DNA of 8,364 nt from an uncultured Clostridia bacterium (GTDB lineage Bacteria > Bacillota > Clostridia > Lachnospirales > Lachnospiraceae). The position numbers were made by a program, and so were the translations under genes. The stretch covers positions 1 through 8,364 of the forward strand of contig CAMORF010000088.1 in NCBI GenBank assembly GCA_946623485.1, given 5' to 3'. This document shows, piece after piece, positions 6,131 to 8,364 of the stretch. A model generated the notes under the pieces. That model saw nothing but the letters and a program-made list of their open reading frames with translations, made no database searches and was not told where the DNA came from. How positions within the stretch are numbered: the stretch's first letter is position 1; each line of letters starts with the position of its first letter.

Positions 6131-6820
6131 CTAACCTTCCTCACGCAGCGCGTGGCCGCCGGGAGCCACCGGATATTTCACCGGATCCGTGTTCTCTGAC
6201 CACATCCGGCACATATCATCCAGTGCTTCCTGATCAACGCTGACATGCCGGAAATAATAATTCCGGTCTTCCTCCGTGATGTTTCTGATGACCCTGCAGG
6301 GGTTCCCGGCAGCGACACACCAGGACGGAATGTCCTTTGTTACAACGCTCCCTGCGCCAATCACTGTATTGTCACCGATATGGACACCAGGCAGAATCAC
6401 CGTGTTGCCGCCAATCCAGACGTTATCTCCAATCGTCACTTCAATCCCATACTCGTAAGCAGTGTTCCTCGATGCAGGATGCACCGGATGTCCTGCGGTA
6501 TAGATTGCTACATTCGGTGCCATCTGGCAGTTGTCCCCGATGGTAACAGGTGCCACGTCAATGATCATGCAGTTGTAGTTTGCAAAGAAGTTCTTCCCTA
6601 CATGAATATGGCTTCCGTAATCGCAGTAAAAAGGCGGATTGATGAAAGCGGAATCCGAGGTTCCCAGCAATTCCTTCACAACAGCCATAATCCCTTCAAA
6701 ATCCGCCCTGTCCATAAAGTTAAGTTTCTGCAGGATCGCCCGGCACTTTTTCTGCTCCGCCATCACCGCATCATCTGAGATATACAGGATCTGTCGATCA
6801 CGCCGTTCAATATGATTCAT
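6131..6820 (-). CDS. Maltose/galactoside-type O-acetyltransferase (left-handed beta-helix)
   Basis: 229 residues from the ATG at 6820. The N-terminal helical region (about 1-60) matches the maltose acetyltransferase (Mac) domain, with PPFYCDYGSHIHVG leading into the hexapeptide-repeat beta-helix (about 65-180): VTIGDNCQMAPNV, TIGDNVWIGGN, HIGDNTVIGAGSVV. H111 in YTAGHPVH matches the catalytic His of LacA/Maa enzymes, and AAGNPCRVIR is the typical end of the helix. These trimeric cytoplasmic enzymes move acetyl from acetyl-CoA to a sugar hydroxyl; the acceptor is unknown. Relatives have about 185-205 residues, so the roughly 40-residue acidic, polar tail is longer than usual. The start at 6820 is chosen because homology begins there and AAGGAAGGG lies 11 nt upstream (spacing a little long). 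The same frame stays open to a GTG at 7093, which would add 91 repeat-derived residues. Stop and next start are one base apart. Confidence 0.9.
   Translation of the reverse strand: MNHIERRDRQILYISDDAVMAEQKKCRAILQKLNFMDRADFEGIMAVVKELLGTSDSAFINPPFYCDYGSHIHVGKNFFANYNCMIIDVAPVTIGDNCQMAPNVAIYTAGHPVHPASRNTAYEYGIEVTIGDNVWIGGNTVILPGVHIGDNTVIGAGSVVTKDIPSWCVAAGNPCRVIRNITEEDRNYYFRHVSVDQEALDDMCRMWSENTDPVKYPVAPGGHALREEG
6135..6142 (-). promoter_or_regulatory. Ribosome binding site deciding the diguanylate cyclase start
   Basis: GAGGAAGG on the minus strand, inside the last codons of the acetyltransferase gene, 5 nt before the ATG at 6129. It would lie downstream of the alternative GTG at 6144, which is the reason for preferring the ATG. 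Confidence 0.75.
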
Positions 6821-6850
6821 GCTATATCCATCCCTTCCTTGCGCAATGAT

Positions 6851-6955
6851 TCCAGGCGCAATGCCCACAGATACATTGGCTCCAGGTACAATGCCCACAG
6901 ATACATTGGCCCCAGGTACAATGCCCACAGATACATTGGCCCCAGGTACAATGCC
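6851..6955. repeat. 30-bp tandem repeat before the acetyltransferase
   Basis: Three copies of a 30-bp unit lie at 6861-6890, 6891-6920 and 6921-6950. They are identical except for one T/C difference at 6881. Each begins ATGCCCACAG and ends CCAGGTACA. Decayed partial units flank the array (the CCAGGCGCA end of a copy at 6851-6860, and ATGCC from 6951). On the minus strand the unit has no stop in any frame. No strong hairpin is evident. Confidence 0.95.
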
Positions 6956-6958
6956 TCC

Positions 6959-7092
6959 GGAACTGACAACCACTGGAACTGACAACCCTTGGATCTGACA
7001 ACCCTTGGATCTGACAGCCCTTGGATCTGACAGCCCTTGGATCTGACAGCCCTTGGATCTGACAGCCCTTGGATCTTGCAGTCTCCGGATCA
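6959..7092. repeat. 16-bp tandem repeat, about eight units, running into the SWIM gene end
   Basis: Units of GGATCTGACAGCCCTT start at 6959, 6975, 6991, 7007, 7023, 7039, 7055 and 7071. The four at 7007-7070 are identical. Units at 6959-7006 carry one to three changes and the unit at 7071 is diverged. A further GGATCA in phase at 7087 overlaps the SWIM stop codon. The gradient from perfect centre to decayed edges fits expansion by slippage or unequal exchange. There are no spacers, so it is not a CRISPR array. The unit contains TGA on the plus strand, whereas the minus strand is stop-free in all frames. Confidence 0.96.
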
Positions 7093-7821
7093 CAATACAC
7101 CAAATATTTTTGTCAGGTCAGCATCTCTAATAATCCGTCCGCTTTTGCAGTCTGCATGTTCCAGCATGCTTTCCACCCGGCTCTCCAGCGTCACATCGAT
7201 AAATCGATCTACATCGATTCCTCTCAGATTGAAGAAGAAAAACGGGTTCTCATCAAACCGCACCCCGATGCCATACATCGCTGCCGCAACGTGTTTGCAC
7301 ATTAAGGCCCAATCCGGGCAACTGCAGCTGAAGCTTATTTCCATCGGAGTCGGAAACAGCCCGCCGTCTGACAGGAACACTTCCTTCAGCTCTTCCGGGA
7401 ATTCTCCATGAACCAGCTTCTCCACATTGCTGATCCTGCGCCCGCACTGCTCAATGATCCTCTGGCATTTTGATTCGGAAAGAGGGCTGATCCGGATCTC
7501 GACTTTATAGGGTGTCTTCCGGCTGCCCTGCACCCTGGCAGTCACTTTTCCCTTCCCGATCTTCATGTCCACCACGGTTCCGGAGCGCACATACCGCTTT
7601 CCACGTTCAATCCGGCTCTCAAAGTCCGCGTAACGCTCCAGGTTTTCGCACCATGCCTGCCCCCACCAGCTTGTACAGATCGGCCCCCTTTTGTTTTGCG
7701 GGACCACCGGCTCAAAGGATTGCCCCTTCCGGGCAGCAGTTCTGGCGCTCTCTTCCGCGCGCCTGCGAAGCTCCTCCACGGACGGCTGCTCAAAGCTGCC
7801 TGTGTTCCAATATCTGCTCAT
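7090..7821 (-). CDS. SWIM zinc-finger protein, partner of the adjacent SNF2 helicase (YwqB-like)
   Basis: 243 residues. The SWIM motif CxC-x6-CxH is complete at C166, C168, C175 and H177 (CSCPDWALMCKHVAAAMYG). Upstream are a basic N-terminal helix, the conserved-looking segment SWWGQAWCENLERYADFESRIERGKRYVRSG in part (about 51-80), and a beta-rich region (about 82-112); a short acidic/hydrophobic tail follows the finger. SWIM domains bind zinc and mediate DNA or protein contacts, and separate SWIM proteins often accompany SNF2 ATPases, as with Bacillus subtilis ywqB next to ywqA. The gene begins 9 bp after the SNF2 stop, so the products are expected to be made together and perhaps interact. 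The stop overlaps a GTG in another frame (GTGA) and the tandem-repeat region starts at once. A direct role in DNA repair is inferred from the pairing. Confidence 0.9.
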   Translation of the reverse strand: MSRYWNTGSFEQPSVEELRRRAEESARTAARKGQSFEPVVPQNKRGPICTSWWGQAWCENLERYADFESRIERGKRYVRSGTVVDMKIGKGKVTARVQGSRKTPYKVEIRISPLSESKCQRIIEQCGRRISNVEKLVHGEFPEELKEVFLSDGGLFPTPMEISFSCSCPDWALMCKHVAAAMYGIGVRFDENPFFFFNLRGIDVDRFIDVTLESRVESMLEHADCKSGRIIRDADLTKIFGVL

Positions 7822-7826
7822 ATGAA

Positions 7827-7832
7827 CTCCTC
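7827..7832 (-). promoter_or_regulatory. Ribosome binding site of the SWIM gene, overlapping the SNF2 stop
   Basis: GAGGAG on the minus strand lies 5 nt before the ATG at 7821 and shares bases with the SNF2 stop codon (TGAGGAG). Terminating ribosomes would cover it, consistent with coupled translation of the pair. Confidence 0.85.
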
Positions 7833-8364
7833 ATACCGTCAGCCGCATCATGTCAATCAGTTCCCGGTCTCCCATCTCGGTAATCCAGTTCTCGCCGCCG
7901 GCGCCGATCACATTGTCCGCAAGCTCCTTTTTGCTATTGATCAACGCATCAATCCTTTCCTCGATGGTTCCTTCACAGACCAGCTTATGGACAATGACAT
8001 TTTTCTCCTGCCCGATCCGGAATGCACGGTCCGTTGCCTGATTCTCAACAGCCGGGTTCCACCAGCGGTCAAAATGAATCACGTGGTTTGCCGCTGTCAG
8101 GTTCAGCCCGGTTCCGGCGGCCTTCACAGACAGCACCATGTAAGGAATATATTCATCCGAATTGAATTCCTCCACCATCTCCGTTCGCCTTTTGATTCTC
8201 GTCCCGCCGTGCAGGACAAACCCCTTACAGCCAAAGATCTTTGCCAGGAACGAAGACAGATATTCCGCAATTTCCTTGTACTGCGTAAATACCAGCACCC
8301 GCTCCCGCTTCTCACTGATCGTCTCGCAGATTTCCCGCAGCATCTCAAACTTGCCGCTTTCCTT
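7831..8364 (-). CDS. SNF2-family DNA helicase/translocase, C-terminal part (cut by the window edge)
   Basis: 177 residues are visible; the frame runs off the window (KESGKFEMLREIC precedes the first internal Met at 8343, so that Met is not the start). This is RecA-like lobe 2 of a Swi2/Snf2 ATPase: ESGKFEMLREI entry helix, motif IV region RVLVFTQYKEIAEYL, FVLHGGT, motif V LSVKAAGTGLNLTAA, HFDRWWNPAVENQATDRAFRIGQ with motif VI Arg fingers, and the TIEERID helix. All hallmark residues visible in this half are present, so the enzyme looks functional, but lobe 1 (Walker A/B) lies outside. Such proteins translocate on double-stranded DNA using ATP. Bacterial members resemble RapA or Bacillus YwqA; the SWIM neighbour favours the YwqA type, where the zinc finger is a separate protein rather than fused at the N-terminus. 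Confidence 0.95.
   Translation of the reverse strand, partial: KESGKFEMLREICETISEKRERVLVFTQYKEIAEYLSSFLAKIFGCKGFVLHGGTRIKRRTEMVEEFNSDEYIPYMVLSVKAAGTGLNLTAANHVIHFDRWWNPAVENQATDRAFRIGQEKNVIVHKLVCEGTIEERIDALINSKKELADNVIGAGGENWITEMGDRELIDMMRLTV

Larger units (their letters stand above)
6821..7093 (-). other. Possible N-terminal extension of the acetyltransferase, or non-coding repeat leader
   Basis: The frame of the acetyltransferase is open upstream to a GTG at 7093 that overlaps the SWIM stop as GTGA, an arrangement typical of translational coupling. Translated, the extension would read two blocks of a 16-residue repeat (DPRAVRSKGCQIQGLS), then three GANVSVGIVP-like decapeptides, then a short basic link. 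Against translation: no family member I know has such an extension, a start with a purine-rich site exists at 6820, and the 16-bp unit breaks the frame when copy number changes. More likely a leader, but it should not be dismissed. Confidence 0.3.

Noticed and set aside
6130..6144. GTG at 6144 as the start of the diguanylate cyclase
   Set aside because: It overlaps the acetyltransferase end by 14 bases and has no purine-rich site upstream, while GAGGAAGG precedes the ATG at 6129 at good spacing.
5563..6243. Plus-strand open frame (226 codons) antisense to the cyclase and acetyltransferase
   Set aside because: It crosses the junction of two well-supported minus-strand genes and shows no family motif; treated as a shadow.
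6851..7092. CRISPR array or plasmid-type iterons
   Set aside because: The units are directly head-to-tail with no unique spacers, no cas genes are nearby, and there is no replication initiator gene or AT-rich origin region.
6822..7103. Cys/Trp-rich 93-codon minus-strand frame through the repeats (HCTWGQCICG units)
   Set aside because: The repeats are stop-free in all minus-strand frames, so an open frame is expected there. It ends without any conserved domain, and the acetyltransferase frame is the better candidate.

Overview
The window looks like chromosomal DNA of a Gram-positive Clostridia (Lachnospiraceae-like) bacterium of roughly 50% GC. The evidence is strong purine-rich Shine-Dalgarno sites, an FHA protein of a type I associate with this group, a cytoplasmic LacI-type sensor fused to GGDEF, and a SNF2 plus SWIM gene pair comparable to Bacillus ywqA/ywqB. 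The species assignment is inference. I see no transposase, integrase, tRNA, rRNA or CRISPR array.

Layout. Positions 2-1066 (+) hold the 3' part of a gene for a membrane-anchored FHA (phosphothreonine-binding) protein with two repeat-rich linkers. After a 214-bp gap with a good extended -10 promoter comes a membrane-tethered metallophosphoesterase (1281-2579, +). It converges on a minus-strand block, and the boundary carries an intrinsic terminator whose U-tract serves the minus strand. In its direction of transcription the minus block reads: SNF2 helicase C-terminus (8364-7831, cut by the window edge), SWIM zinc-finger protein (7821-7090), a 240-bp double tandem-repeat region, a maltose/galactoside-type O-acetyltransferase (6820-6131), a LacI-like sensor-GGDEF diguanylate cyclase (6129-4189), and an AGE/YihS-like sugar isomerase (4091-2697) that probably also has its own promoter.

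How the genes fit together. SNF2 and SWIM are a tightly spaced pair, likely for DNA repair or remodelling. The acetyltransferase and the diguanylate cyclase are separated by one base and are almost certainly co-transcribed. With the isomerase they make a plausible sugar-related module: a cytoplasmic sugar-binding domain that controls c-di-GMP synthesis instead of binding DNA, next to enzymes that acetylate and isomerise sugars. The ligand is unknown.

The most unusual feature is the density of short tandem repeats. Four of the six genes, or their leaders, carry independent arrays of different unit length: 18/36 and 30 bp in the FHA gene, 42 bp in the phosphoesterase, 15 bp in the isomerase, and adjoining 30-bp and 16-bp arrays before the acetyltransferase. 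Those inside genes keep the frame and sit in linkers or a loop. The 16-bp array does not keep the frame; it lies directly behind a GTGA stop/start overlap and is free of stops in all three minus-strand frames. It could therefore act as a length-variable switch for an N-terminally extended acetyltransferase.
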